A DNA stretch of 64,000 bases from Arthrobacter jiangjiafuii (GTDB taxonomy: Bacteria > Actinomycetota > Actinomycetes > Actinomycetales > Micrococcaceae): NCBI RefSeq assembly GCF_018622995.1, contig NZ_CP076022.1, forward strand, positions 2,356,001-2,420,000, read 5' to 3'. The notes beneath the pieces are model-generated. The model made no database searches, had not been told where the DNA came from, and was given only the letters and a program-made list of their open reading frames with translations. This document shows positions 28,537-38,209 of the stretch, piece after piece (the first letter of the stretch is position 1; every line of letters starts with the position of its first letter). Made by a program: the position numbers and the translations under genes.

Positions 28537-28666
28537 GTCACACCGGTATGTTTCCGGGCACCCGCAGCAGCCGGTCCTGCCGCGCTCCGGGCGCCCGTGC
28601 ACCGGCTGTCCGCCGTCGGCGATCTGCTCTGTGCGCGGGGCCGCCGTCTGAGAGAATCAAGTCATC

Positions 28667-29956
28667 ATGGTCCGACCTCCCCGTCTCGCGATTCCGCGGG
28701 AAATCAAAGTCCTTATCGCCGCCGCTTTTGTCATTGCCCTGGGCTTCGGCCTGGTGGCGCCGGTGCTGCCGCAGTTTGCCCAGAGCTTCAACGTGGGCGT
28801 GGCCGCTTCCTCCGTCATTGTCAGTGTCTTCGCCTTCACCCGGCTCATCTTCGCTCCGGCCGGCGGTGCACTGCTGGAGAAGTTCGGCGAGCGCCCGGTG
28901 TACATCACCGGCCTGCTGATCGTCGCAGCGTCCACTGCCGCGTGCGCCTTCGCCGGAAGCTACTGGCAGCTGCTGATTTTCCGCGGCCTCGGCGGAATCG
29001 GTTCCACCATGTTCACCATTTCCGCCATGGCGTTGATCATCCGGCTGGCCAAACCCGCGGTCCGCGGCAGGGTCTCCAGTGCGTATGCCTCCTCCTTCCT
29101 GCTGGGCAACATCGCCGGTCCGCTGGCGGGCGGACTGCTCGCCGGATTCGGGTTGCGGGTCCCGTTCCTGGTCTATGCCGCAGCGCTGCTGGTGGCTGCC
29201 GCCGTCGTCGCCCTCCAACTCAAGGACGCCCGCCTGGCCAGCGGCGAACCGAAGCCCGCGGCCCGTCCGGTGCTGACGGTGCGCGAGGCCCTGGGCGACT
29301 CCGCCTACCGGGCGGCGCTGGCCTCCAGCTTCGTCAATGGCTGGTCCTCGTTCGGAGTCCGCAATTCCCTGCTGCCGCTGTTCGCCGCTGCGGTCCTGAC
29401 CGCGGGCCCGGAAATCGCCGGCATCTCGCTGACCGCCTTCGCCGCCGGCACCGCCGTAGTACTGACCTTCTCCGGCCGGCTGGCCGACAGCTGGGGGCGC
29501 CGTCCGCTGGTGCTCAGCGGCCTGGCCGTCAACGCGCTGGCCACCGCGGCCATCGGCTTCAGCACCAACGTGCCGATGTTCCTGGTGGTCTCCGCCATCG
29601 CCGGCATGGGCACCGGCCTGTTGAACCCGGCACAGCAGGCCGCCGTGGGCGACGTCGTGGGCAATGACCGCAGCGGCGGCAAGGTGCTGGCCACCTTCCA
29701 GATGGCCAGCGACAGCGGCGCCATTGTGGGGCCCATCCTGGCCGGCCTCCTTGCCGACCATCTGGGTTACAGCTGGGCGTTCGGCGTGACCGGTGCGATT
29801 GTCATCATGGCCTGCTTCGCCTGGATCGGCGCCCGCGAGACGCTGGAACCCGAAGCGTCAGCTGCCCCGGCCGTGCCGCCGTCGTCCCCCGACGTTTCCG
29901 CCGATGTGTCCCCTGACACACCACGGCGCCCCTCCCGCACTACGATCGAAGAATGA
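28667..29956 (+). CDS. MFS transporter, DHA1-type
   Basis: 429 residues with about twelve hydrophobic segments. Motif A-like SGRLADSWGRRPL occurs in the second half and EKFGERPVY in the first; GLGGIGSTMF and GMGTGLLNPAQQAA are the motif C-like glycine-rich helices typical of drug-proton antiporters. Substrate unknown. The tail after residue 395 is Pro/Ser-rich and cytoplasmic. Its stop overlaps the start of the amidotransferase gene (ATGA), so they are co-translated. Confidence 0.88.
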   Translation: MVRPPRLAIPREIKVLIAAAFVIALGFGLVAPVLPQFAQSFNVGVAASSVIVSVFAFTRLIFAPAGGALLEKFGERPVYITGLLIVAASTAACAFAGSYWQLLIFRGLGGIGSTMFTISAMALIIRLAKPAVRGRVSSAYASSFLLGNIAGPLAGGLLAGFGLRVPFLVYAAALLVAAAVVALQLKDARLASGEPKPAARPVLTVREALGDSAYRAALASSFVNGWSSFGVRNSLLPLFAAAVLTAGPEIAGISLTAFAAGTAVVLTFSGRLADSWGRRPLVLSGLAVNALATAAIGFSTNVPMFLVVSAIAGMGTGLLNPAQQAAVGDVVGNDRSGGKVLATFQMASDSGAIVGPILAGLLADHLGYSWAFGVTGAIVIMACFAWIGARETLEPEASAAPAVPPSSPDVSADVSPDTPRRPSRTTIEE

Positions 29957-30684
29957 AGCCTTTCCTGCTGCTGGCCTCCCGGGCCGAAGACGACGCCGCC
30001 ATCGAAGAGTACGAGGCCTTTCTGCGCTTCGGGCATCTTGAACCGGAGCAGCTGCACCGGATCCGGCTTGAAGCAGGACCGCTGCCCCGGATCAACCTGG
30101 ATGAGTACAGCGGCATCTTCGTCAGCGGCAGCCCGTTCAACGCCAGCGACCCGGAGGGCTCCAAGTCGGAGCTGCAGCTGCGGGTGGAAAGCGAGCTCGG
30201 GGTGCTGCTGGACGAGGTGGTGGACCGGGACTTCCCGTTCCTGGGCGCCTGCTACGGGGTCGGCACGCTGGGCCGGCACCAGGGCGGGACCGTGGACCGG
30301 CAGTTCGGCGAGGCAATCGGCGCCGTGGACATCAAGCTGACCGCTGCCGGCCGGGTCGATCCCCTGCTCGAGGACGTTCCGGATTCGTTCTCCGCCTTCG
30401 TGGGTCACCGCGAGGCGATTTCAGCGCTCCCGGCGAATGCCGAGAACCTTGCCGGGTCCTCGGATTGCCCGGTGCAGATGTTCCGGATCAAGGAGAACCT
30501 CTACGCGACGCAGTTCCATCCGGAACTGGACGTGCCCGGGCTGCTGACCCGCATCTCGGTGTACCGGCACGCGGGCTATTTCCCGCCCGAGGAGGCCGAA
30601 TCGGTGGCGGACTCGGTGCGCGATGCGGACGTGAGGATTCCACCGCTGATCCTGCGCAACTTCGTGCGCCGCTACGCCCGCTAG
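29953..30684 (+). CDS. Class I glutamine amidotransferase-like protein
   Basis: 243 residues of the GuaA-N-type family. Triad visible: Cys100 in FLGACYGVGTLG, His189 and Glu191 in ATQFHPELD. Usually such stand-alone proteins are annotated as glutamine amidotransferase or GMP-synthase-like; the partner synthase domain is absent, so the acceptor is unknown. Co-translated with the MFS transporter; converges on smc with a gap of about 30 bases. Confidence 0.85.
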   Translation: MKPFLLLASRAEDDAAIEEYEAFLRFGHLEPEQLHRIRLEAGPLPRINLDEYSGIFVSGSPFNASDPEGSKSELQLRVESELGVLLDEVVDRDFPFLGACYGVGTLGRHQGGTVDRQFGEAIGAVDIKLTAAGRVDPLLEDVPDSFSAFVGHREAISALPANAENLAGSSDCPVQMFRIKENLYATQFHPELDVPGLLTRISVYRHAGYFPPEEAESVADSVRDADVRIPPLILRNFVRRYAR

Positions 30685-30717
30685 GAGTTACCGCCGGTTC
30701 GTTGATGAGCCCGGGGT

Positions 30718-33700
30718 TCAGGCAGCGGGCCCAGCCACTTTGTCCAGCCGCTGGCTGATCACCGTGGAGACGCCGTCGCCCTGCATGGTCACGCCGTACA
30801 GTGCGTCGGCCACCTCCATGGTCCGCTTCTGGTGGGTGATCACGATCAGCTGGCTGGATTCCTTCAGCTCCTCGAAGATGGTGATCAGCCGGCCCAGGTT
30901 GGTGTCATCCAGGGCAGCCTCGACCTCGTCCATGACGTAGAAGGGCGAGGGCCTGGCCTTGAAGATCGCCACGAGCAGCGCCACCGCGGTCAGGGACCGC
31001 TCGCCGCCGGAGAGCAGCGACAGACGCTTGATCTTCTTGCCCGCCGGCCGGGCCTGGATCTCGATGCCGGTGGTGAGCATGTTGTCCGGTTCGGTCAGCA
31101 CCAGCCGGCCCTCGCCGCCGGGGAACAGCGTCGCGAAGACCCGTTCGAACTGCTCGGCGGTATCCCGGTACGCGGCGGTGAAGACTTCCTCCACCTTGCG
31201 GTCGACGTCCTTGATGATATCCAGCAGGTCGCGGCGGGTGGCCTTGAGGTCCTCCAGCTGGGTGCTCAGGAAGGTGTGCCGTTCCTCCAACGCGGCGAAC
31301 TCCTCCAGAGCCAGCGGATTGACCCGGCCCAGGGCAGCCAGATCCCGTTCGGCCTGTTTGAGCCGCTTTTGCTGCTCTGCCCGGTCGTACGGGATCCCGG
31401 TGGTCAGGGGGTTTCCGTCCTCGTCCACCGGAGCGTGCAGCGCAGCCCATTTGTCTGCTCCGGCCGTGCCGGCGTCGGGCCCCACGGGAACGGGGACCGG
31501 CTGGTCGGGACCAAACTCCGCGACCAGGTGCTCCGGGGTTAGGCCCAGCTCCTCGATGGCCCGGGCTTGGAGCGCCTCCACGCGCAGCTGCTGCTGGGCG
31601 CGGACCAGTTCGTCGCGGTGCACGGAATCGGTCAGCCGGGCCAGCTCGGCCGCGGCAGCGGTTGCTGCGGTGCGGACGGTCCCCAGTTCGGCGTCCCAGG
31701 CGGCGCGCACCGTCTCGGCCTCATCGCGCTCTGCGGCGGCGGCATCGAGTGAGACCTCCAGGAAGCGCAGCACCTGCCGCGCCGCCTCCGCTACGGCAGC
31801 GGCCTTGGCAGACTGCAGGGCCCGACGGCGGGCGCGCACCTGAGCCGCCGCGCGGGCCCGGCGTTCGCTCTCCGCAGCCCGTTCCAGTCCGGCTGCCCGT
31901 CCGGACACTGCCTTGTACTGTTCCTCGGCAGAGCGCAGCGCCAGCCGGGCATCCGTTTCCGCCCGCCGGGCAGCGGCTGCCGCGAGCGCCAGCGCCTCAC
32001 GCCGTTCAGTTGAGGGCTCAGCATCGGCCGGAGCATCACCGGCCGCAGCCAGCCGGTCGGTTGCAGCTGCCAGGGCCACGCGTTCAGCGGCCAGGTTGGC
32101 CTCTGCCGCCGCGGCCAGGCGGGCCAGCCGGTCGGACTCGCCAACGGCCGAGCGCAAGGCGGACCCCAGCGTTCCCAGCCGTTCGGCGACGGCGGCCAGC
32201 CGGGCGTCCGAGGCGTGCAGGTCAGCCAGCGCGGCTTCGGTACGCACTTGGGCGGCCTCGTGCCGGGCCCCCGCCCCGACAAGGGCAAAACCGGCCTGCT
32301 CGGAACGGGCAGCGGCAGCGCGTATCTGCTCCCCGGTTTCCTCGACCGCTGCCTGCAGCTCGAGCAGCCCGGGCGCGGACGCGGATCCGCCGCGTCCGGT
32401 GAAGGCAGAGAGCAGGTCGCCTTCGGCGGTCACCGCCGTGAGCCCCGGATGCCGTGCCAGCAGGTCTGCCGCGTGCGCCAGGGTAGGCACGAGGACCACC
32501 CCGGACAGCAGCGCCGTGACGGCCGGCCGCACCGCGGCCGGTGCCTCCACCACGTCCACCGCCCACAGCGCATCCGGGCCCAGCGGCGGAAGGTTAGGCG
32601 CAGGCTCATCTGCCGCAGCATCGTGCCCGCCGGCAGCCAGCACCAGGTCCACCTGCCCTGCGTCGGCCATCTTGAGGTGTTCCAATGCCCGGACGGCCGC
32701 AGCGTTATCCGCAACCGTGACGGCCGCAGCCGCCGTACCCAGCGCGGCGGTCACCGCCCGTTCATGGCCGGCTGCCACCGTGAGCATCCCGGCCAGGGGC
32801 GCCAGCACGCCGTCGATCCCGGCGTCCAGCAGCACCGCCGAACCGTCCCTGCGGTCCAGCCCGACACGGAGCGCATCCCGCCGGGCGGTCAGGGTCTCCC
32901 GCTCCCGCTCGGCCTCCTGCTTCGTGCGGCGCAGCTCGGCCAGTGCGGCCGCTGCCGCGTCCAGTTCCGCCAATGCTTCCTCGTATTCGGCGTCGAGGCC
33001 TTCCTCGCCTTCCTCAACGCCGGCCGCCGAATTCTCCAACGCGGTGAATTCCTGCTGCGCGATCCGCCGCCGTTCCTCACCGTCGGTGATGGAGGTTCGC
33101 AGCCGCCCCAGTTCCGCTTCCGCCGCCTCCACCCTGGACCGGGCGGCGCCTACGGCTCCGGCGATCCGGGCGAGTCCTTCGCGGCGGTCAGCGGCCGCAC
33201 GGAGCATCGCTGCAACCCGCTGCTCCTCGGCAGCGGCGTCGTCCTCTGCCGCGGCACGCAGCTCAACCGCGTCTTCCAGCATCCCCCTGCGCTCTTCAAT
33301 GTCGCGCTGCAGGGCGGCGGCTTCGACACGGACCCGGTCGGCCTGGGCCTGCAGCCGCTCGGGGTCCTGGCCGGTGTCCTCCTGATGATCGGACGAGCCC
33401 AGCAGCCGACGTCGTTCTTCGGCCAGCGCTGCCAGGGAGCGGAAGCGTTCACGCAGCGACGAGAGCGCATACCAGGTGTCGCGGGCGGCGCTGATCCGCG
33501 GGGTTGCCTCTGCGGCCAGCCGCTCCAGCTCCGCCTGGCGCGCCCGGGCGGCGGCAAGGGCAGCCGAGGCAGTGTCCCGCCGGGCCAGCAGTGCGGCTTC
33601 TTCGGCGGCTTCGCGGGCCAGCGATCCGGTCAGGGTCACCAGGTCATCGGCGAGCAGCCGGGCACGGGCATCGCGGACGTCCTGCTGCACGGTGCGGGCG

Positions 33701-34341
33701 CGGCGCGCGACGGCGGCCTGCTTACCCAACGGCCCGAGCTGGCGGCGCAGTTCAGCGGTGAGGTCGCCGAGCCGGGCCAGATTGGCCTGCATCGCCTCGA
33801 GCTTGCGCACGGTTTTTTCCCGCCGGCGGCGGTGCTTGAGGATTCCGGCGGCTTCCTCGATGAAGCCGCGCCGCTCGTCGGCTCCGGCATGCAGGATCCT
33901 GTCCAGCTGGCCCTGGCCGACAATGACGTGCATCTCCCGGCCCAGCCCGGAATCGGAGAGCAGTTCCTGAATGTCCAGGAGCCGGGCAGGCGAGCCGTTG
34001 ATCGCGTATTCCGAACCGCCGGCCCGGAACAGGGTGCGGGAAATGGTGACTTCGGAGTATTCGATCGGCAGGGCGCCGTCGGCGTTGTCGATGGTCAGCG
34101 AGACCTGCGCGCGGCCCAGCGCGGGGCGTCCGCTGGTTCCGGCGAAGATGACGTCTTCCATCTTTCCGCCGCGCAGCGTCTTGGCGCCCTGCTCCCCCAT
34201 CACCCAGGCCAGCGCGTCCACGACATTGGATTTTCCCGATCCGTTGGGCCCCACCACGGCAGTAACCCCGGGTTCAAACTCAAAAGTGGTGGCTGATGCG
34301 AAGGACTTGAATCCACGCATGGTCAGCGTCTTCAGATGCAC
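30718..34341 (-). CDS. smc: Chromosome segregation ATPase SMC
   Basis: 1207 residues. Condensin-like ATPase that organises the chromosome with ScpA/ScpB. Walker A GPNGSGKS at about 31-38; two long coiled coils rich in Ala, Arg and Glu; hinge around 480-650 (GIDGVLAPLAGMLTVAAGHE); C-terminal signature LSGGERSLTAVALL near 1110 and Walker B FYVMDEVEAALDDTN. GTG at 34341 (VHLKTLTMRGFKSF) is preferred to TTG at 34350 because AGGAAAG lies ten bases upstream and homologues begin MHLK. In many actinobacteria smc sits near rnc-mutM and ftsY; here the ole cluster separates it from mutM. Confidence 0.96.
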   Translation of the reverse strand: MHLKTLTMRGFKSFASATTFEFEPGVTAVVGPNGSGKSNVVDALAWVMGEQGAKTLRGGKMEDVIFAGTSGRPALGRAQVSLTIDNADGALPIEYSEVTISRTLFRAGGSEYAINGSPARLLDIQELLSDSGLGREMHVIVGQGQLDRILHAGADERRGFIEEAAGILKHRRRREKTVRKLEAMQANLARLGDLTAELRRQLGPLGKQAAVARRARTVQQDVRDARARLLADDLVTLTGSLAREAAEEAALLARRDTASAALAAARARQAELERLAAEATPRISAARDTWYALSSLRERFRSLAALAEERRRLLGSSDHQEDTGQDPERLQAQADRVRVEAAALQRDIEERRGMLEDAVELRAAAEDDAAAEEQRVAAMLRAAADRREGLARIAGAVGAARSRVEAAEAELGRLRTSITDGEERRRIAQQEFTALENSAAGVEEGEEGLDAEYEEALAELDAAAAALAELRRTKQEAERERETLTARRDALRVGLDRRDGSAVLLDAGIDGVLAPLAGMLTVAAGHERAVTAALGTAAAAVTVADNAAAVRALEHLKMADAGQVDLVLAAGGHDAAADEPAPNLPPLGPDALWAVDVVEAPAAVRPAVTALLSGVVLVPTLAHAADLLARHPGLTAVTAEGDLLSAFTGRGGSASAPGLLELQAAVEETGEQIRAAAARSEQAGFALVGAGARHEAAQVRTEAALADLHASDARLAAVAERLGTLGSALRSAVGESDRLARLAAAAEANLAAERVALAAATDRLAAAGDAPADAEPSTERREALALAAAAARRAETDARLALRSAEEQYKAVSGRAAGLERAAESERRARAAAQVRARRRALQSAKAAAVAEAARQVLRFLEVSLDAAAAERDEAETVRAAWDAELGTVRTAATAAAAELARLTDSVHRDELVRAQQQLRVEALQARAIEELGLTPEHLVAEFGPDQPVPVPVGPDAGTAGADKWAALHAPVDEDGNPLTTGIPYDRAEQQKRLKQAERDLAALGRVNPLALEEFAALEERHTFLSTQLEDLKATRRDLLDIIKDVDRKVEEVFTAAYRDTAEQFERVFATLFPGGEGRLVLTEPDNMLTTGIEIQARPAGKKIKRLSLLSGGERSLTAVALLVAIFKARPSPFYVMDEVEAALDDTNLGRLITIFEELKESSQLIVITHQKRTMEVADALYGVTMQGDGVSTVISQRLDKVAGPAA

Positions 34342-34556
34342 GGGGGCCAATCTTTCCTGCGGTCGGGTGATTCCCTAAATCTACTTGGTGCCTGAGACTT
34401 ATCTGCAGTACTCGCTGAGCGTAATCCCGGCCTGCGAGTCCCTTGGGCCCCACGGGGACCGTAGGATTCTCTAAGGAACAAGTGAATCAAAACGTGGATG
34501 CGGGCTCCCCTCAGCCGGCCAGCGCGATCACTTCAGCAGGAGACAAGGCAGGCATT

Positions 34557-35582
34557 TTGACCGGGAACTTCAACTTCCAGCACGAAAACACGGCTCTTCT
34601 CAGCGTCACAAGCGTTGAAGCACCGGTAGTTATGACGTCAGCCGAATTCGACGAACGGCTGGCGCCGTCCCTCAAACGGCTTCGACTTTCCAAACGCCTG
34701 CTGGAACGGGTGGCCGGGGTGAGCGAGCGGCGGTGGTGGTCGCCGGGGACGAATTTCGACGACGCCGCCATCGAGGCGGGCGCGAAGGCCATCGCCGAAG
34801 CCGGGGTTGAGCCCTCGGAAATCGGGCTGCTGATCAACACCTCGGTGACCCGCCGCAATCTGGAGCCCTCAGTGGCAGTGAAAATCCACAATGCCCTGGG
34901 CCTGCCCTCCTCCGCCCTGAACTTCGACCTGGCCAACGCCTGCCTCGGCTTCGTCAACGGCATGACCCTGGCCGCGAACATGATCGAATCCGGCCAGATC
35001 AAGTACGCCCTGATCGTGGCCGGCGAAGACGCCCAGGGCACCCAGGAAGCCACCTTTGCGCGCCTGAACCGCCCCGACTCCACCCGCGACGATTACCTCC
35101 GCGAGTTTGCCACCCTGACCCTGGGTTCCGGCGCCGCCGCCGCCGTCATAGGCCGCGCGGACGAAAATCCGGGCTCCCACCGCATCATGGGCGGCGTCTC
35201 GCGTGCCGGCACCGAGCACCACGAACTCTGCGTGGGGGGCGTCGACGGCATGTACACCGATACCAAGGGCCTGCTCGACGGCGGCCTGGAGTTGGTCGTC
35301 AACGCCTGGGACGAGGCGCACGAGAAGGGCTGGGACTGGCGCTCCATGGACCGCTATGTCACCCACCAGGTCTCGAACTCCTACACCAACGCCATCATCA
35401 AGGCCGTGGACCTGGTCCGCGACCGCGTGCCGATCACCTTCCCGCGCTGGGGCAATGTAGGTCCGGCGTCGCTGCCGATGACCCTGGCCCAGGAAGCCCG
35501 CACCCTGAACCCGGGTGACCGGGTGCTGTGCATGGGCGTGGGCTCGGGACTGAACACGATGATGATGGAGATTGCCTGGTGA
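34557..35582 (+). CDS. oleA: OleA, acyl-CoA condensing enzyme for long-chain olefins
   Basis: 341 residues. Thiolase-superfamily enzyme that joins two long fatty acyl-CoAs head to head into a 2-alkyl-3-ketoacid. Active residues correspond to known OleA: Glu103 (RRNLEPSV), Cys129 (NACLGFVNG), His270 (THQVSNSY), Asn300 (RWGNVGPASLP); the spacing of Glu to Cys and His to Asn matches Xanthomonas OleA. Start: TTG at 34557 gives the usual length; the frame is open further upstream to 34443 without family resemblance. The stop overlaps oleBC (GTGA). KAS III annotation would be a misnomer. Confidence 0.88.
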   Translation: MTGNFNFQHENTALLSVTSVEAPVVMTSAEFDERLAPSLKRLRLSKRLLERVAGVSERRWWSPGTNFDDAAIEAGAKAIAEAGVEPSEIGLLINTSVTRRNLEPSVAVKIHNALGLPSSALNFDLANACLGFVNGMTLAANMIESGQIKYALIVAGEDAQGTQEATFARLNRPDSTRDDYLREFATLTLGSGAAAAVIGRADENPGSHRIMGGVSRAGTEHHELCVGGVDGMYTDTKGLLDGGLELVVNAWDEAHEKGWDWRSMDRYVTHQVSNSYTNAIIKAVDLVRDRVPITFPRWGNVGPASLPMTLAQEARTLNPGDRVLCMGVGSGLNTMMMEIAW

Positions 35583-38209
35583 CCGAGCTGTGGCCCGGTG
35601 TCCCGGAATCCTGGTCGTCCTTCGTACAGGTCCCCTCGACGGCGGCAGTTGACCGTCCCGGCACGGTCCATAAGTGGCACCTGCTGGACAACGGCCCGGA
35701 CCTGGCCGCCGCCGGGATCGAACCGGCCGGCACCCTGCTCTGCGTGCACGGCAACCCCACCTGGTCCTACCTCTGGCGCAGCCTGATTGCCGCCGGCACC
35801 GCGGCGGAGAAGCCCTGGCGGGTTATTGCCGTGGACCAGCTGGACATGGGCTTCTCGGCCCGGACCGGCGCCTTCCGCCGGTTGGAGGACCGCATCACCG
35901 ACCTGGGCGACCTGACGTCCGCCCTGGGGCTGGACGGCAAGGTCGTTACCGTCGGCCACGACTGGGGCGGCCTCATTTCGCTGGGCTGGGCACTGCGGCA
36001 CCGCGGCCAGCTCGCCGGCGTCGTCCTGACCAACACCGCAGTTCATCCGGCCGGCTTTGACCTACCCCCTGCGCTGCGCCTGGCCCTGCACCCGGCCGTC
36101 CACGGCTGGGGCACCCAGACCACCGACGCCTTTATCCGCGTGACCCACTCCCTGGCCCAGCCTGCCCTGGCCAAGGACGTACGGGCGGCCTTCTCGGCCC
36201 CGTACCGCGGCGCGTCCCGGCGCACCGGTGTCTCCAACTTTGTGGCGGACATCCCCGCCGACTCCACGCACCCGAGCTGGCGGGCCCTGGACCGGGTGTC
36301 CGAAGGGCTGCGCCGCCTGGATGTCCCCGCGCTGCTGCTCTGGGGTCCCAAGGATCCGGTGTTCTCCGACCGATACCTGCGCGACCTGATGGACCGGCTT
36401 CCGCACGCCGATGTGCACCGTTTTGAAGGGGCCAGCCACCTGCTGCCCGAGGATGTGGACATCACGGCACCGGTGTTCGACTGGCTCCGCCGCGGTCCGG
36501 GAACTGAAAATGCCGAGCTCCGCGGCCGCGCTGCCGCCGGCCTGTCCGTCTTCCGGCCCATGCTGGCGGAATTGGACGAGCGCGACGGCGACGACTCCCC
36601 CGCCGTCGTCGACATGGCGCCGCTGGGCGCACCGGCCGGCAGCGCTCCGGCCACTCTGTCCTGGGCCGAGCTGGCCACGCGGGTCAACCGGCTGGCCGCC
36701 GGTCTGTCCGCCGCCGGCGTCCGCCCCGGCGACCGGGTGAACCTGCTGGTGCCGCCGGGCATCGAACTCACCTCGCTGATCTATGCCTGCCTGCGGCTGG
36801 GGGCCGTGATTGTCGTCGCCGACGCCGGCCTGGGCACCAAGGGCCTCGGCCGGGCCATCAAGGGCGCCGGACCGAAGTTCATTGTGGGCATCGAACGCGG
36901 GCTGATCGGAGCCCGTCTCTTCGGTTGGCCCGGTACCAGGATCAGCGCCGAAACGCTCTCCCCCGCCAAGGCGCGGCTGCTGGGTGTCACGCATTCCGTG
37001 CCCGGGCTCATCGCCGCCGGCGAGGACGCCGAGGTGCCGTGGCTGCGCTTGGATCCCGACGCCGACGCCGCAGTGCTCTTCACCTCCGGCTCCACCGGCC
37101 CGGCCAAGGGCGTCGTCTACACACACCGGCAGCTGACGGCCATGCGGGATGCGCTGAAGAACACGTACAACCTCCAGGCGGGTACCTCCCTGGTGGCCGG
37201 CTTTGCACCGTTCGCGCTGCTCGGACCGGCGCTGGGCGCCACCTCGGTGACTCCGGACATGGATGTCACCTCGCCGCGCACGCTGACCGCCGCGGCGCTG
37301 GCCGACGCCGCCACCGCCGTGGGGGCCACCACCGTGTTCGCCTCGCCGGCTGCCCTGGTCAACGTCCTGGCTACCTCAGGTGACCTGGATCCGGACCAGC
37401 GCAAGGCCCTGGCAAAGGTTGACCTGCTGCTCTCCGCCGGTGCGCCGATTCCGGAGCCGCTGCTGGCCCGCGTCTCCGAACTGGCCCCGAACGCTGAACT
37501 CCACACTCCGTACGGCATGACCGAAGCCCTGCCCGTGACCGACATCAGCCTGGAGCAGATCCGGGCCGCGGGTGCCGGCAACGGTGTCTGCGTGGGCACC
37601 CCGGTCTCCGGGGCGCAGGTGGCAATTGCCGCCCTGGCGCCGGACGGGACCGTGGGCGACACCCCGCTGGAGACCCCCGGCCTCACCGGGGAGATCCTGG
37701 TCTCCGCGCCGCACGTCAAGGACCGATACGACCGGCTCTGGATCACCGAGTCCAAGAGCGCCTCGCTGCCGGGCTGGCACCGCACCGGCGACGTGGGGCA
37801 CCTCGACGAGCAGGGCAGGCTCTGGGTGGAGGGCCGCCTTGGGCACATCCTGACAACACCCGACGGCGTCGTGACCCCGGTGGCCGCCGAGCAGGCCGCC
37901 GAGGCCGTATCCGGCGTGGGACGTGCCGCCGTCGTCGGCGTGGGCCCGGCCGGAACCCAGGTTCCGGTGGCCGTGCTCGAACTTGCCTCACCGGTGCGCC
38001 GCGCCGGCACCGCGGCACCGGATCTGACCGCTGCCGTGCGGGCCGCCGTTGCCGAAGCCACCGGACTGGATCTGGCCGCGGTGCTGGTGCTGCCGGCCAT
38101 GCCCACCGACATCCGGCACAACTCCAAGATCGACCGCACCGCTCTGGCGGGTTGGGCCGGGCAACTTCTGGCCGGCGGCAGCGCACCCGTGCCCGGAGGC
38201 CGCAAATGA
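35579..38209 (+). CDS. oleBC: OleBC fusion: beta-lactone decarboxylase plus beta-lactone synthetase
   Basis: 876 residues from GTG. Residues 1-310 form an alpha/beta hydrolase of the haloalkane-dehalogenase type (OleB): HGNPTWSYLW, nucleophile Asp128 in VGHDWGG, His287 in GASHLLPED, Asp259 in PKDPVF. Residues about 320-876 are an AMP-ligase-like OleC: FTSGSTGPAK at 501-510, YGMTEALPVTD, HRTGDVGHLDEQG, NSKIDRTAL. OleC closes a beta-hydroxy acid to a cis-beta-lactone; OleB removes CO2 to leave the alkene. The fusion is known from Micrococcus-like Actinobacteria. Overlaps oleA and oleD by 4 bases each. Confidence 0.9.
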   Translation: MTELWPGVPESWSSFVQVPSTAAVDRPGTVHKWHLLDNGPDLAAAGIEPAGTLLCVHGNPTWSYLWRSLIAAGTAAEKPWRVIAVDQLDMGFSARTGAFRRLEDRITDLGDLTSALGLDGKVVTVGHDWGGLISLGWALRHRGQLAGVVLTNTAVHPAGFDLPPALRLALHPAVHGWGTQTTDAFIRVTHSLAQPALAKDVRAAFSAPYRGASRRTGVSNFVADIPADSTHPSWRALDRVSEGLRRLDVPALLLWGPKDPVFSDRYLRDLMDRLPHADVHRFEGASHLLPEDVDITAPVFDWLRRGPGTENAELRGRAAAGLSVFRPMLAELDERDGDDSPAVVDMAPLGAPAGSAPATLSWAELATRVNRLAAGLSAAGVRPGDRVNLLVPPGIELTSLIYACLRLGAVIVVADAGLGTKGLGRAIKGAGPKFIVGIERGLIGARLFGWPGTRISAETLSPAKARLLGVTHSVPGLIAAGEDAEVPWLRLDPDADAAVLFTSGSTGPAKGVVYTHRQLTAMRDALKNTYNLQAGTSLVAGFAPFALLGPALGATSVTPDMDVTSPRTLTAAALADAATAVGATTVFASPAALVNVLATSGDLDPDQRKALAKVDLLLSAGAPIPEPLLARVSELAPNAELHTPYGMTEALPVTDISLEQIRAAGAGNGVCVGTPVSGAQVAIAALAPDGTVGDTPLETPGLTGEILVSAPHVKDRYDRLWITESKSASLPGWHRTGDVGHLDEQGRLWVEGRLGHILTTPDGVVTPVAAEQAAEAVSGVGRAAVVGVGPAGTQVPVAVLELASPVRRAGTAAPDLTAAVRAAVAEATGLDLAAVLVLPAMPTDIRHNSKIDRTALAGWAGQLLAGGSAPVPGGRK

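Noticed and set aside
31913-33385. A 490-codon open frame opposite to smc
   Set aside because: Runs antisense through the smc coiled-coil region; composition is Ala/Ser/Arg-rich as expected for a G+C-rich shadow, and no ribosome site or domain is present.
35579-38209. OleBC as two genes joined by a sequencing error
   Set aside because: The frame is open through the linker, and the same fusion is known from other Actinobacteria.
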